Assembly (NCBI RefSeq): GCF_024519455.1
Contig: NZ_JALJRY010000041.1
Location: 30,657-94,656, forward strand
Reading direction: 5' to 3'
Source of the DNA: Streptomyces sp. STR69
GTDB taxonomy: Bacteria > Actinomycetota > Actinomycetes > Streptomycetales > Streptomycetaceae
Length of the DNA: 64,000 nucleotides
The notes beneath the pieces are model-generated. The model worked only from the letters and a program-made list of their open reading frames with translations, had not been told where the DNA came from and ran no database searches. Each line of letters begins with the position of its first letter. Position 1 is the first letter of the stretch. Position numbers and translations under genes: made by a program. This document shows, in pieces, positions 34,985 to 44,168 of the stretch.

Positions 34985-36318
34985 TCCGCTCCTGACCAGC
35001 TCCGCGAGGCAGCACCGGTGCTGCCCGGCGAGGCCCCGGGCCTGCTGGAACGTCGCGCCGAGGTACCGGACCCGCGTGATCCGCGCGGGGTGCGCCGCCC
35101 ACCGGCCGTCGTCCTTCGCCCTGGTCGCGTGCGCGGTCCTGGCCGGGGCCACCTCCCTGCCGACGGCAGGCGAGTGGATCGTCGACGCGCCCGCCCACGT
35201 GCTCGCCCAGCTCGGCGTCCGCCCCGATCCGGTGCTCCCCGCCCGGCAACGGCCCTCCGAGTCCGCGGTGCGGCGGCTGCCGGCCCGGATCGACGGCGAC
35301 GCCGCCGACGCGGCGGTCGGGCGCCGGCTCGCGGACCACCGCCCTGATGCGGTCTGGCCGCCCTCATGCGGCCGGGCCGCGCACGCTGGCTGTGGACGGC
35401 ACGAGCCTGCGGGGCGCCCGTGAAGGGGCGCCGGCTCGGGGACCGCCGCCCTCATACGGCCTGGCCGCCCCGATACGGCCGGGCCGCGCACGCCGGCTGT
35501 GGACGGCACGAGCCTGCGGGGTGCTCGCGAAGGGGCGCCGGCTCGCGGACCGTCGCCCTCATACGGCCTGGCCGCCCCGATACGGCCGGGCCGCGCACGC
35601 CGGCTGTGGACGGCAGCATGAACCTGTCGGCCGCCCGCGAAGGCCGGCGGCCGCAAGAGCCACCCGCTCGCCGCCAGGGTCCACGCCACCGGCCTGGTCC
35701 CGGCCCAGCTCGACGTCGGCGACAAGACCAGCGAGACCACCCGCTTCCAGCCGCTGCCGGACACGGTCGCCGACCTCGCCGGGGTCGTGGTGACCGCCGA
35801 CGCCCTGCAACCCCAGCGCGAGCACGCCGCCTACCTGCCAGGACGCCAGGCCCACTACATCGTCATCGGCATCGGCAAGGGCACATGAACAAGCTCCGCA
35901 GGCAGCTCAAGTCCCTTCCCCGGAAGGACATTCCGCTCCAGGGCCAGGCCAGGCCGGGCCTGGGCCACAGACCACGGCCGCGCGGAGATCCGTCGGATCA
36001 AGGCGGCCACCGTGAACAACCCGCTGTTCCCCAGGGACCCGGCAGACCATCCAGATCACGCGGCGGCGCACCGACAGCAAGACCGGCAAGGCCACGATCA
36101 CCACCATCTACGCGGTCACCAGCCCGACGGCCGAACAGGCCACCCTCGCCGGGAACGCCTCCCAGCTCTGGACCCGCAACACGCCCCGCGCCATGGCCAG
36201 CTGCCGCAGCCTCTCCACCGGCGCGCTCAGGCCCGCCGGGACCGTCAACACCGCCGCCGGCCTCGGCCGCAACGCCCGCAACCCGCACCAACCCCTCGCA
36301 CGCCTCGGCCCCGGATGA
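34985..36318 (+). pseudogene. ISAs1-family transposase relic, frameshifted and internally amplified
   Basis: Pieces of an ISAs1 transposase run through several frames: LLERRAEVPDPRDPRGVRR (about 35040), VLAGATSLPTAGEWIVDAP, SESAVRRLPARIDGD, the catalytic-region AVDGTSLRGAR (about 35390), VPAQLDVGDKTSETTRFQPL (about 35700), then QAHYIVIGIGKG and LRRQLKSLP. At least four frame changes and a three-copy 107-bp tandem repeat in the middle make it non-functional. It is unlike the longer intact frame at 60483, though of the same family. Confidence 0.8.
35321..35640 (+). repeat. Three tandem copies of a 107-bp unit inside the ISAs1 relic
   Basis: Units begin GCGCCGGCTC at 35321, 35428 and 35535, and TGTGGACGGC recurs at 35391, 35498 and 35605, so the period is exactly 107 bp. 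Units 2 and 3 are more alike than unit 1, which suggests two rounds of duplication. 107 is not a multiple of three, so each copy shifts the reading frame. Confidence 0.9.
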
Positions 36319-36568
36319 TCACAAGCCAGACGCATCCCGACTGCACCGAACCCCCGTGGGCGTTGGGGGTGAGCGTGAATATCCACCACCAGGACGGTCG
36401 CCGGTGGAACGAGTCCGTCAATATTGCGTGATAAATGCCGCTCGGATCACCGACTGCCTTTACTTAAGAGGCAGAGCGTTCGAGAAGAACGCATGACCGC
36501 GGACACGGTCGACCCGCTCGCCAACATTGACAGTGAGGACGCACACGGGTTTGCGTCCTATACGAGAA

Positions 36569-37135
36569 ATGGAACAGTCAGTGACCACCAATCGCACCCT
36601 CGTCATTGTCGCCCACCCGAACCTCGCGGAATCCCGTGGCAACGCCACCTGGCTCGCCGGGATCAAGGACTTGGACAACGTCACCGTCCACGACCTCTAC
36701 GAGACTTACCCCGATTTCAAGATCGATGCCGCCCGCGAGCAGGAGCTGCTGCGCGAGCACGACACCGTCGTTCTCCAGTTCCCGGTGTACTGGTACAGCG
36801 TAACCCCACTGCTCAAGGCCTGGTTCGACGCGGTGCTGGTTCACGGTTTCGCCTTCACCTTCGACGGTTCCGCCTCTGCGCTGCAGGGCAAGAAGGCTTG
36901 GCTGGCCGTCACGGTCGGCAGCACCCTGGAGACCTACGCCGCGGAAGGCCTCGCCCGACGGACCCTTGAGGAGTACCTCGCCCCGGTCTCTCAAACGCTG
37001 GAGTTCTGCCAGCTCGACTATCAGGGTTTCCACTCCGTCTACGGCATGATCTTCGACCCGCTGGACGAGGACCTCGTCCTGAACGCCAAGGAATACCGCA
37101 GGCTCATCGCGGGCAGCGAGACGCCGGTCGGCTGA
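36569..37135 (+). CDS. NAD(P)H oxidoreductase, flavodoxin-fold (KefF/MdaB/NQO type)
   Basis: 188 residues of the flavodoxin_2 family. It has the FMN-phosphate loop near the N terminus (VIVAHPNLAESRGN), QFPVYWYSVTPLLKAWFDAVL in two conserved blocks, then FAFTFDG and LAVTVGS. Members reduce quinones or other electrophiles with NAD(P)H and FMN, some as KefF subunits of potassium efflux systems; no Kef channel is nearby. ATG at 36569 is chosen, with a GTG at 36581 possible; neither has a strong ribosome site. It might protect against redox-cycling phenazines, which is speculative. Confidence 0.75.
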   Translation: MEQSVTTNRTLVIVAHPNLAESRGNATWLAGIKDLDNVTVHDLYETYPDFKIDAAREQELLREHDTVVLQFPVYWYSVTPLLKAWFDAVLVHGFAFTFDGSASALQGKKAWLAVTVGSTLETYAAEGLARRTLEEYLAPVSQTLEFCQLDYQGFHSVYGMIFDPLDEDLVLNAKEYRRLIAGSETPVG

Positions 37136-37162
37136 CCTCGATTATTCGTAGACCTCGATCAC

Positions 37163-37187
37163 TCGTGAATTCTCAGAGTTTTCACGA
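37163..37187. repeat. Inverted repeat TCGTGAA / TTCACGA, related to the one at 33065
   Basis: A 7-bp perfect inverted repeat with an 11-base spacer, just downstream of the NAD(P)H oxidoreductase. The core TCGTGAA...TTCACGA matches the palindrome at 33067-33092. The two copies bracket the 4.1-kb block with the aldo/keto reductase, OB-fold gene, ISAs1 relic and oxidoreductase. Confidence 0.45.
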
Positions 37188-37467
37188 TGAATCGAGATGC
37201 TTACTCTGGGGCCCATCCCCAGGCCGCGCGTTCCTGTATGTCACCGCCGCTTCCTTTGCCGAACTCGACGGAAGTTCAGCGAAGGAAGCTCGACTCAGGC
37301 TCGGTGAAGCAGTCCGTGCAGGTCACCCGCAGGGCACAGTTCACGATCTTCGTGCCCTTCTCTTTCGCCACCGGGTCGCGCTGCTCAAGCGTCGCGTGAC
37401 CGCGCGCCCGAAGCCGACATGGGCGGATCGGGCTTGTGGCACCGGAACCTGGTGAAACGACGCTACG

Positions 37468-37566
37468 TTCCTGCGCTCCCGGGCCGAGGCGACCATCGCG
37501 AGCGACTTCTTCACCCTCGACCTGCTCGACGGCACCAAAGCCCACGTCCTGGTCGTGATCCCGCAG
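37468..37566 (+). mobile_element. Fragment of an rve/DDE-type transposase or integrase
   Basis: About 33 codons read FLRSRAEATIASDFFTLDLL, resembling the stretch that carries the first catalytic aspartate of rve-type transposases. Nothing before or after matches, so it is a small relic. Low confidence because of its length. Confidence 0.35.
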
Positions 37567-37730
37567 TTCCGGAACCTGTTGATCGACCTGACGGCCGGGG
37601 TGCAGTTCGAGGGTGGCCTCGCCGCCCTCGCGGGACGCGGCAAGCTGTCCGCCGCCCAGACGGTTTTACGCCGACCGGCTGCGACCAGCAGTTCGGATCA
37701 GCGTTCAGATCACAGTGAGGGGGTAATGGG

Positions 37731-38112
37731 ATGTCCGCCGTGGCCAAGCTGCTCGCGATTCGTGAGCAGGCCTTGGCGGGGCCGAGCGCGGCGGCGACGG
37801 AGGCACAGCACGCGAGGGGGAAGCTGACCGCGCGTGAGCGGGTCGGGCTGCTGCTGGACGAGGGCTCGTTCAACGAGGTCGAGCCGCTGCGCCGACACCG
37901 TGCCACCGGTTTCGGCCTTGAGGCGGAGAAGCCCTACACCGACGGCGTGATCACCGGTTGGGGCACCGTCCACGGCCGCCGCCGAGCGCGGCCTGGTCGA
38001 TGACGTGATCGACCCCGCCGCCACCCGCGAGGTACTCGTCCGCTCCCTGCGGATGCTCCGCACCAAGCACGCGGACCTGCCCGCCCGCAAGCACGGCAAC
38101 CCACCTCAGTGA
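37731..38112 (+). pseudogene. Acyl-CoA carboxylase carboxyltransferase (beta) gene with large internal deletion
   Basis: The first 84 codons match the N terminus of AccB/PccB-type carboxyltransferase subunits (KLTARERVGLLLDEGSF, VITGWGTVHG). The frame then jumps by one base near 37978 into the C-terminal segment (AERGLVDDVIDP, then LRTKHADLPARKHGN and a stop at 38110). About 400 central codons are missing, including the acyl- and biotin-binding regions. The residual C terminus still overlaps the epsilon-subunit start (GTGA), preserving the original operon junction. This cannot be a functional subunit. Confidence 0.85.
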
Positions 38113-38333
38113 GCGCACCGAAGGGGCAGCAGATGGACCAGGGGGACTTCCGCGTCATCCACGGCGATCCCACTCCCGAGGAACTCGCAGCACTGATCGC
38201 GGTTCTGGCGGCCCGCACCGCCGCCCAGCGCGCCGCCACTCCGCGGTTCGCCCATGGCAACCGCCGCCCACAGGCCCGCTGGCGCCGCCTCGACCGCGTG
38301 GCCGGCTACCGCAGCCCCGTCTCCTGGCACTGA
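38109..38333 (+). CDS. accE: Acyl-CoA carboxylase epsilon subunit
   Basis: 74 residues. FRVIHGDPTPEELAALIAVL is the signature of the small actinobacterial epsilon subunits that stabilise the alpha/beta acyl-CoA carboxylase complex, which makes malonyl- or methylmalonyl-CoA. The basic middle and the C-terminal tryptophan (YRSPVSWH) are also typical. The GTG at 38109 overlaps the beta-subunit stop. Since that beta gene is internally deleted, this epsilon subunit is orphaned here; it could only work with a beta subunit encoded elsewhere, or be decaying. Confidence 0.8.
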   Translation: MSAPKGQQMDQGDFRVIHGDPTPEELAALIAVLAARTAAQRAATPRFAHGNRRPQARWRRLDRVAGYRSPVSWH

Positions 38334-38359
38334 TGCCACCCGCCTCGGTTCAACGTGGT

Positions 38360-38494
38360 TCAACGGAACGGCGTCAGCACCATGTTGTAGGCGTAGGCGA
38401 TGGTCAGGAAGCCGATCGCCCCGAGCGTCGTCACCGTCACGAGGCGGAGCGTGAACGTCGTGGCGAGCGCGCCGGTGACGACGGCCAGGAGCCG
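38360..38494 (-). pseudogene. C-terminal fragment of a membrane protein
   Basis: 44 codons before a stop read as a hydrophobic C terminus (TTFTLRLVTVTTLGAIGFLT, then AYNMVLTPFR). A frame change upstream joins it to another hydrophobic stretch (SLLLGFGVLTPLTALVAFPL, near 38530-38590). No start or full domain is present. The family is not identifiable. Confidence 0.35.
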
Positions 38495-39135
38495 CGCCGC
38501 CCTGGTGCCGGGTCGGGGCCGTGAGCGGGAACGCGACGAGCGCGGTGAGCGGTGTCAGGACGCCGAAGCCAAGCAGGAGCGATGCGCTCCTGGCCGCCGT
38601 CAGGGACTCTTCGGGGACTACTTGCCGAGGACTGCCTGCGAAGCGTCGGATGGTACGTGACGTGCCTGCGGGAGTCGGGTCGTTGGTGTTCGTGCAGGCA
38701 TATCCGTGAGCTTTCGCTGGGTGGTACCCCCCCGGAACCTGATCGGCAGCGGCAGCGTGCGGAAAGTCTTCGGCTACGCATCGGTGCTCCTTTCGGGCAG
38801 CGCAAACTGCCCCGCCTCCGCGCCGAAAGAGCGCCACAGGCTCGCTACGAGTCCGCATGTCCCGCGGGCAGCCTTGTGCCGGGCACCCCGGCGACGTTGA
38901 TCGCCCGGAGCACCGGCCCGGGCACGGCAGCGATCTCGTCGTCGATCGACGAGTGTGACCGTCACCTTGTAGCGGGGCCAGGTCTTCACCGGGGCAGGCA
39001 TCGCGAGGTGGGCGATAGCACAACTCGTCGGAGAATCCGATGGTCTCCGGCATGCACCCGAAGTGTTCCTGGAACGTCAGCCTGTCGCGGCCTCCGGCCG
39101 GACCGGAGGCGATGTCGAAGAGGCCGGCTTTGGTA
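38495..39135. other. Gene-free interval with a diverged copy of the 46.8-kb repeat
   Basis: About 640 bases without a supported gene. Bases 38598-38700 resemble 46785-46886, the stretch just left of the tRNA-Thr relic (shared GTCAGGGACT, GGGGACT, GGGTCGTTG in the same order and nearly the same spacing). The rest, up to the deaminase stop, holds only short frames with no recognisable product. Confidence 0.45.
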
Positions 39136-40146
39136 CTACGGAGTGAAGTAGCCGTCCAGCTCAGCGAGGTAGGCGTCCTTGACAGCGTCGGGCAGCCAGG
39201 CGACCTCGAACGCGTTGCGCTGGAGTTGTACGAGCTCTGTCGGGGCGAGCGGAGTGGCGGCCTGCACCGCGAGAAGGTTCTCGGTGACGTAGCCGTTCAT
39301 GTAGGCCGGGTCGTCGGAGCTGATGGTGACGCGTAGTCCGGCGTCGAGCATCTTGCGGACGGCGTCCTGCCAGGTGGAGCCGCGCACATAGCTGTTGGAG
39401 ATCGGGCAGACGGTCAGGCCCAGACCGCGCGCTCTGATCTCGTTCTGGAGGTCCTCGCTCTCCAGACAGTTCACGCCGTGGTCGATCCGGTTCACCTCGA
39501 TGACGTCCAGGCACTGGCGGATGTGGTCGACGGAGTTCTCCTGGTCCACGTCGCAGTGCATCGTCAGCTGGTAGCCCTCCGCTCGTGCCCGTGCGAAGAC
39601 GGCGGCGAACTTGACCGGCGGGTTGCCCCGCTCGTCCGAGTCCAGCCCGACCCCGATGATCCACTCCCGGTAAGGAAGGGACTCCATCAGCGTGGCCATG
39701 GCGTACTCGGCGGAGAAGTCCCGCATGAAGCACATGACGAGCTGTGCCCGCACGTCGAGCAGTCGGCGCGCGTCCATCAGCGCGCGGCGAAGACCGCGGA
39801 TCACCGTGTCGAAGGTGATGCCGCGGGAGGTGTGCGCCTGCGGGTCGAAGAAGATCTCCGCATAGCGGATGTTCTGTTCCTTCGCCTTGTTCAGGTACGC
39901 CCACGCCAGGTCGTAGAAGTCGGCTTCGGTCAGCAGGACGGACATGCCCTCGTAGTAGCAGGCGAGGAACGACGGCAGGTCGTGGAACGCGTAGCCGGCC
40001 CGCATCTCGTCCGCGTCGGCGTACGGCAGCGTGATGTTGTTCCGGGCGGCGAGAGCGAACTTCAGCTCCGGTTCCAGCGTGCCCTCGATATGCACATGCA
40101 ACTCGCACTTGGGCAGGTGTGAGATGAACTCAGTCAGGTCTGTCAC
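39136..40146 (-). CDS. Adenosine/adenine deaminase-family amidohydrolase
   Basis: 336 residues of the Add/AdeC-like family. Zinc ligands and catalytic residues are in place: HxH in ELHVHIEGTL, His in TMHCDVDQ, His-Asp in RIDHGVNCLE, and the final Asp pair in TISSDDPAYM. It hydrolytically deaminates adenosine, adenine or a related 6-aminopurine. The GTG at 40146 has GGAGG upstream and yields the standard short N terminus; the longer frame is not family-like. It is the last gene of a leftward run with an ABC importer and a Rieske oxygenase, so its natural substrate may be an imported modified purine. Confidence 0.85.
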   Translation of the reverse strand: MTDLTEFISHLPKCELHVHIEGTLEPELKFALAARNNITLPYADADEMRAGYAFHDLPSFLACYYEGMSVLLTEADFYDLAWAYLNKAKEQNIRYAEIFFDPQAHTSRGITFDTVIRGLRRALMDARRLLDVRAQLVMCFMRDFSAEYAMATLMESLPYREWIIGVGLDSDERGNPPVKFAAVFARARAEGYQLTMHCDVDQENSVDHIRQCLDVIEVNRIDHGVNCLESEDLQNEIRARGLGLTVCPISNSYVRGSTWQDAVRKMLDAGLRVTISSDDPAYMNGYVTENLLAVQAATPLAPTELVQLQRNAFEVAWLPDAVKDAYLAELDGYFTP

Positions 40147-40360
40147 GAGTCCTCCGTCGAGTGAGGGGAGATACTTCCGACTGGGGGCAGGGGCGTCGGT
40201 TGACGACCAGCTCAAGATCAGGACCGCCCGGGGGCGCCGAGAGGGCGGAAGCACCCATGGTGCAGGTCTCCGGTTGTGGGCAGGACGAGGCCATGGGCCG
40301 AAGAGGCCGAAGGGGAGGCCACGCCCCCGGGGAGGGGAACAAGTCGCGCTGTCGGGCGGG

Positions 40361-41194
40361 TCAGGTGCCCTGGCGGATGTTGGGCGCGAAGCGGGTCAGG
40401 GCGACGGTCTCGATGGCCGCGATGATGTTGTACGCAAGTGCCGACACGGCGGTGAGGACCGCGACCGAGGCCCAGAGGTGGTCGTAGTCGAAGGTGGAGG
40501 AGTCCTTGAGCATGGCGTAGCCGAGGCCCTGTCCGGTGGAGAGCCATTCGGCGAGCATCGCGCCGATCAGGGCTCCGGGGACGCCGACCCGGGCGCTGGC
40601 GAAGAACGCGGGAACCGCGCTGGGCAGCATGACCTTGCGGGCGACGGTCCAGCTCCCGGCGCCGTACGCGCGGCACAGGTCGGCCGCCTGGCGGGAGGCG
40701 GAGCGCAGGCCGAAGGTCATGGTGACAAGAGCGGGGAAGAAGACGATCAGGCCGCTGATGACGGTGGTGGCCATCAGGCCGCGGCCGAAGATGAGGGTGA
40801 TGAGCGGGGTCATCGCCACCAGGGGCACTGAGCGTACGACGACCGCCATCGGCAGCAGTGCCTGCTCGACGCTCCGCAGCAGGACGAAAACGACCGCCAC
40901 CCCCACCGCCGCCGCCAGCCCGGCGACGAAGCCGACCCCGGCGTCGAGCAGTGTGCGACCCAGACCGGAGGCGACCACGGAGCGGTGGGCGCCCGCGTCC
41001 GCGCCCGTGAACAGGTAGTGGAAGATGTCGATCGGTGACTTGGCCACCAGCGGGTCCAGGTCGTAGACCTGTAGGAAGACGATCCACAGGACGATGACGG
41101 CCGCCATCGTCACGACCACGTTCAGCAGCGGGCGCAGCACGCCCGCCGTGATCCGCAACGCGGGTGCCGTCCGCGTACTGATCGTGGTGCTCAT
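40361..41194 (-). CDS. ABC transporter permease (NMT1/SsuC type), second of two
   Basis: 277 residues with about six membrane helices. It has a BPD-type inner-membrane component domain and the EAA-like coupling loop (AYGAGSWTVARKVMLPSAVPAF). The C-terminal EWLSTGQGLGYAML segment is typical of nitrate/sulfonate/thiamine-precursor permeases. ATG at 41194 overlaps the stop of the other permease (ATGA). It forms the membrane channel with that protein. Confidence 0.85.
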   Translation of the reverse strand: MSTTISTRTAPALRITAGVLRPLLNVVVTMAAVIVLWIVFLQVYDLDPLVAKSPIDIFHYLFTGADAGAHRSVVASGLGRTLLDAGVGFVAGLAAAVGVAVVFVLLRSVEQALLPMAVVVRSVPLVAMTPLITLIFGRGLMATTVISGLIVFFPALVTMTFGLRSASRQAADLCRAYGAGSWTVARKVMLPSAVPAFFASARVGVPGALIGAMLAEWLSTGQGLGYAMLKDSSTFDYDHLWASVAVLTAVSALAYNIIAAIETVALTRFAPNIRQGT

Positions 41195-41970
41195 GCGTGT
41201 CCGCCTTCCACTGTCGTCGTGCGCGACCACGGCAGGGCGTAGCGGGCGACGAGCCCGACCACGCCGTACGCGACGCCTGCCACCGCGCCCGAGACCAGGG
41301 CGATGCCCCAGGTGCGGGGCACGTCGAGTTGCTGCTGGGCGATGGTCATGGCGATGCCGAGGCCGCTGTCGACGCGGCCCAGGTACTCGCCGATGATCGC
41401 GCCGAGCAGCGCCGCCGGACCGGCGATCTTGAGGGCTGCCAGCGTGCTGGGCAGCGCGGCGATCAGGCGGACCCGCAGCATCTGCTGCCAGCGGCCACCG
41501 CCGTAGGCGCGTACCAGGTCCAGCGCGGCCGGGTCGGCCGAGCGCAGCCCGAGCAGCGCGCCGATGAGGGTGGTGAAGAAGACCGACAGCCCGGCCATCG
41601 CCGACATCGGCTTGTCCCCGTCGAGGACGAGCGACAGGATCGGGCCGATCGCCACGATCGGCATGCAGTAGGAGGCCACCGCGATCTGCGTGATCACCCG
41701 TTCCAGCACGGGCACCAGCAGTACCAGCACCGCCAGGCCCAGTGCCAGCCCGTTGCCTATCAGGTATCCGGTCAGGGCCTCGCCCGCGGTCTGCGTGACA
41801 TGCGGGCTGTAGAAGGACCAGCCGTCGTCGAACACGCTCGCCACGACCGCCCAGGGGGTGGGCACGCCGTCCCCCGTGCTGACGACCGTGGTGGACAGCA
41901 GTGACCACACGCCGATCAGAGCCGCGATGCCGACGGCCCCTCCGGCCCAGGCGGAACGCCGCGCACTCAT
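41191..41970 (-). CDS. ABC transporter permease (NMT1/SsuC type), first of two
   Basis: 259 residues, about six membrane helices. The coupling loop is RAYGGGRWQQMLRVRLIAALP and a typical GEYLGRVDSGLGIAM segment follows. It starts at ATG 41970, overlapping the ATPase stop, and its own stop overlaps the next permease. Two different permeases with one ATPase and one lipoprotein make a complete heteromeric importer. Confidence 0.85.
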   Translation of the reverse strand: MSARRSAWAGGAVGIAALIGVWSLLSTTVVSTGDGVPTPWAVVASVFDDGWSFYSPHVTQTAGEALTGYLIGNGLALGLAVLVLLVPVLERVITQIAVASYCMPIVAIGPILSLVLDGDKPMSAMAGLSVFFTTLIGALLGLRSADPAALDLVRAYGGGRWQQMLRVRLIAALPSTLAALKIAGPAALLGAIIGEYLGRVDSGLGIAMTIAQQQLDVPRTWGIALVSGAVAGVAYGVVGLVARYALPWSRTTTVEGGHA

Positions 41971-42830
41971 GACGCCTCCGCCGCGGGCTCCAGAGCGTCG
42001 CCGGGGATGTCGACGCGGCCGAACAGGAGTTCCGACAACTGGTCGGCGTAGGCGTGGAATTCGGGCGAGCGCATCATCTCCGGGGTGCGGGGGCGGGGCA
42101 GGTCGATGGTGACGGTCTCCACGATGCGGCCGGGCCGGGGGGACATGACGGCGACGGTGTCGCTGAGCAGTACGGCCTCGTTGATGGAGTGGGTGACGAG
42201 CAGGGTGGTCACCGCGCGGGCCTGCCAGATGCGCTGGAGTTCGAGGTTGAGCCGCTGGCGGGTCATGTCGTCCAGCGCGCCGAACGGCTCGTCCAGCAGC
42301 AGCACCTTGGGGTCGACGACCAGAGAGCGGGCGATCGCGACGCGCTGGCGCATGCCGCCGGAGAGCTGGGCGGGGCGGGCCTTCTCGAAGCCTTCGAGAC
42401 CGACCAGCTTGATGAGGTCGGAGATCGCCGCCGGGTCGGCCTTGATTCCGCTGATCTCCAGCGGCAGCCGTATGTTGGCGGCGACCGAGCGCCACGGCAG
42501 CAACGCGGCGTCCTGGAAGGCTATGCCCAGGTGGTGCCGTTTGCGGGCCGCCTCCGGGGCCTCGCCGTGCACGAGCGCCGTACCGGCGGTCGGGCTGTCG
42601 AGCCCGGCGAGGATCCGCAGAACGGTCGACTTGCCGCAGCCCGACGGCCCGAGCAGCGCGAGGAACTGGCCCTCGGTCGTGTCCAGGTCGACGCCGGCGA
42701 GTGCGGGTACGCGGTTTCGGCCGAGCTTGAACTCCTTGCTCAGTCCACGCAGGGACAGTCCGGTGCCGGTGCCGGTGCCGGACGGTGCGGAGTCGTCGGA
42801 TGCTTCGGGAACAGCGGCTGCGGAACTCAT
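41967..42830 (-). CDS. ABC transporter ATP-binding protein (nitrate/sulfonate/taurine type)
   Basis: 287 residues. It has Walker A GPSGCGKST, Q-loop AFQDAALLPWRS, signature QLSGGMRQRVAIARSL, Walker B VLLLDEPFGALDDMTR and switch histidine VTHSINEAV. The QDAALLPW and LDEPFGALD forms are typical of importers that pair with NMT1/SsuA-like binding proteins. The N terminus has a 25-residue low-complexity extension of Gly/Thr/Ser. It lies 83 bases downstream of the binding protein gene. Confidence 0.9.
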   Translation of the reverse strand: MSSAAAVPEASDDSAPSGTGTGTGLSLRGLSKEFKLGRNRVPALAGVDLDTTEGQFLALLGPSGCGKSTVLRILAGLDSPTAGTALVHGEAPEAARKRHHLGIAFQDAALLPWRSVAANIRLPLEISGIKADPAAISDLIKLVGLEGFEKARPAQLSGGMRQRVAIARSLVVDPKVLLLDEPFGALDDMTRQRLNLELQRIWQARAVTTLLVTHSINEAVLLSDTVAVMSPRPGRIVETVTIDLPRPRTPEMMRSPEFHAYADQLSELLFGRVDIPGDALEPAAEAS

Positions 42831-42913
42831 CGGTTGGCGACCTCGGTGTGGGGTGCGGGTAGGGGAAGCCGGTACCGGCGGGCGGACGGGGCCGCACCGG
42901 TACCGCCGGAGCC

Positions 42914-44014
42914 TCAGATGAGGCTGGGGTTCTCCTTGTAGATCTCTTCGATGATCGAGAGGTCGAAGAGCTTGGCGGCGGTGATGTCGAGGCCGCCGTA
43001 CTTCAGCGTCTTGATGTTTTCCTCGATCAGCTCCGGTGTGATCGTGAACAGGCCGTTCTTCTTGGTGTCGGCGCTCACGATCAGCTTGTTCTGGTCCGCG
43101 GACTCGAGGGTCTGCTCCTTGGTCGTCAGCCCGAGCCCCTTGCCGTACGTCTCGGCCGCGAGCTTCGCGCCGAGCGCCGGGTCGGCGACGCTCGCCTTCC
43201 AGCCCTTGATCTCCGCGCGCAGGAACGCCTTGAGCAGGTCGCGCTGCTTGTCGATGGTGTCCTGGCGGACGATGTACGTCTCCGAGACCAGCGGGTAGCC
43301 GGTGTCGGCGAGCAGCATCGTCGCGACCTTGAAGCCCTTCAGGCGCAGCGTGTTCGGCTCGTTCGTCGCGAAGGAGAACCAGCCGTCCACGGTGCCCTGC
43401 GTCAGCGGCAGCGGGTCGAACTGCACCGGCACCTTCGTGATCTTCGACCCGTCCAGCCCGGTGGCCTTGAGGTACGCCGCCCACACGGACTCGTTGCTCG
43501 CCTGGACGCCGATCTTCTTGCCGTACATGTCCTCCGGCTTGGTGATCGGGTCCTTGGCCATCGACATGATGCAGAACGGGTTCTTCTGGTACTGCGCGCC
43601 GATGATCTTCAGTGGCGCGCCCTTGGAGACGGCGGCGCCGGTGATGTCGGGGGCGCTGATCGCGACGAGCGCCTTCTTGGTGACCACGTCCGTCTCCATC
43701 GGCGTCGCGGACGGGCCGCCGCCGATCAGCGTGGCCTTCGAGAAGCCCTCGTCCGTGTAGTAGCCCTTGCTGTCCGCGATGTAGCTGCCCGCGAACTCGA
43801 CGTTCTTGATCCAGGACAGCCGCAGCGTCAGCTCACCGAAACCCTTGGAACCGGAGGACGAGGAGGAGGCCGAGGACGACGAGTCGGAGTCGCCACATGC
43901 GGCGAGCAGCGGGCCGCCGAGTAGCACGGCCCCGCCGAGCTGCAGTCCCCGCTTGAGGAAGAGACGGCGGTCGGCGGTGAACGCTCTGTCGTCACTGCTC
44001 GAACTTATGGTCAT
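42914..44014 (-). CDS. NMT1/THI5-like substrate-binding lipoprotein of ABC importer
   Basis: 366 residues. It has a twin-arginine-like signal (RRLFLKRG) and a lipobox (LLAACGDS) at about residues 34-41, followed by a serine-rich linker, so it is probably an exported, lipid-anchored protein. The mature part (LRLSWIKNVEFAG, then KKIGVQASNESVW) is an NMT1-type periplasmic fold. Relatives bind thiamine precursors, pyrimidines, purines, riboflavin or sulfonates. ATG at 44014 has AAAGGAA nine bases upstream. The adjoining deaminase suggests a nucleobase-like ligand. Confidence 0.85.
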   Translation of the reverse strand: MTISSSSDDRAFTADRRLFLKRGLQLGGAVLLGGPLLAACGDSDSSSSASSSSSGSKGFGELTLRLSWIKNVEFAGSYIADSKGYYTDEGFSKATLIGGGPSATPMETDVVTKKALVAISAPDITGAAVSKGAPLKIIGAQYQKNPFCIMSMAKDPITKPEDMYGKKIGVQASNESVWAAYLKATGLDGSKITKVPVQFDPLPLTQGTVDGWFSFATNEPNTLRLKGFKVATMLLADTGYPLVSETYIVRQDTIDKQRDLLKAFLRAEIKGWKASVADPALGAKLAAETYGKGLGLTTKEQTLESADQNKLIVSADTKKNGLFTITPELIEENIKTLKYGGLDITAAKLFDLSIIEEIYKENPSLI

Positions 44015-44139
44015 TGCACGCGTTCCTTTCACTGGCCGGGTGGGCACCGGCTCATGGCGGACATGAAGAACCTGGATGGGCGGAACATGGAGAGGGCGAA
44101 GCCCGACCGTGGCCGCGCCGGTCTCGGGTCGGGCAGCGA

Positions 44140-44160
44140 CCTGGGATCACAGATCCCAGG
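44140..44160. terminator. 9-bp hairpin between reductase relic and importer genes
   Basis: CCTGGGATC-aca-GATCCCAGG is a perfect 9-bp stem with a 3-base loop, located 125 bases upstream of the binding-protein start. It may terminate the Rieske transcript, or act as an operator for a separate promoter of the importer. Confidence 0.45.
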
Positions 44161-44168
44161 TCAGAGGT

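Noticed and set aside
35321..35640. A CRISPR-like array
   Set aside because: The 107-bp units are contiguous duplicates without spacers and lie inside a transposase relic.
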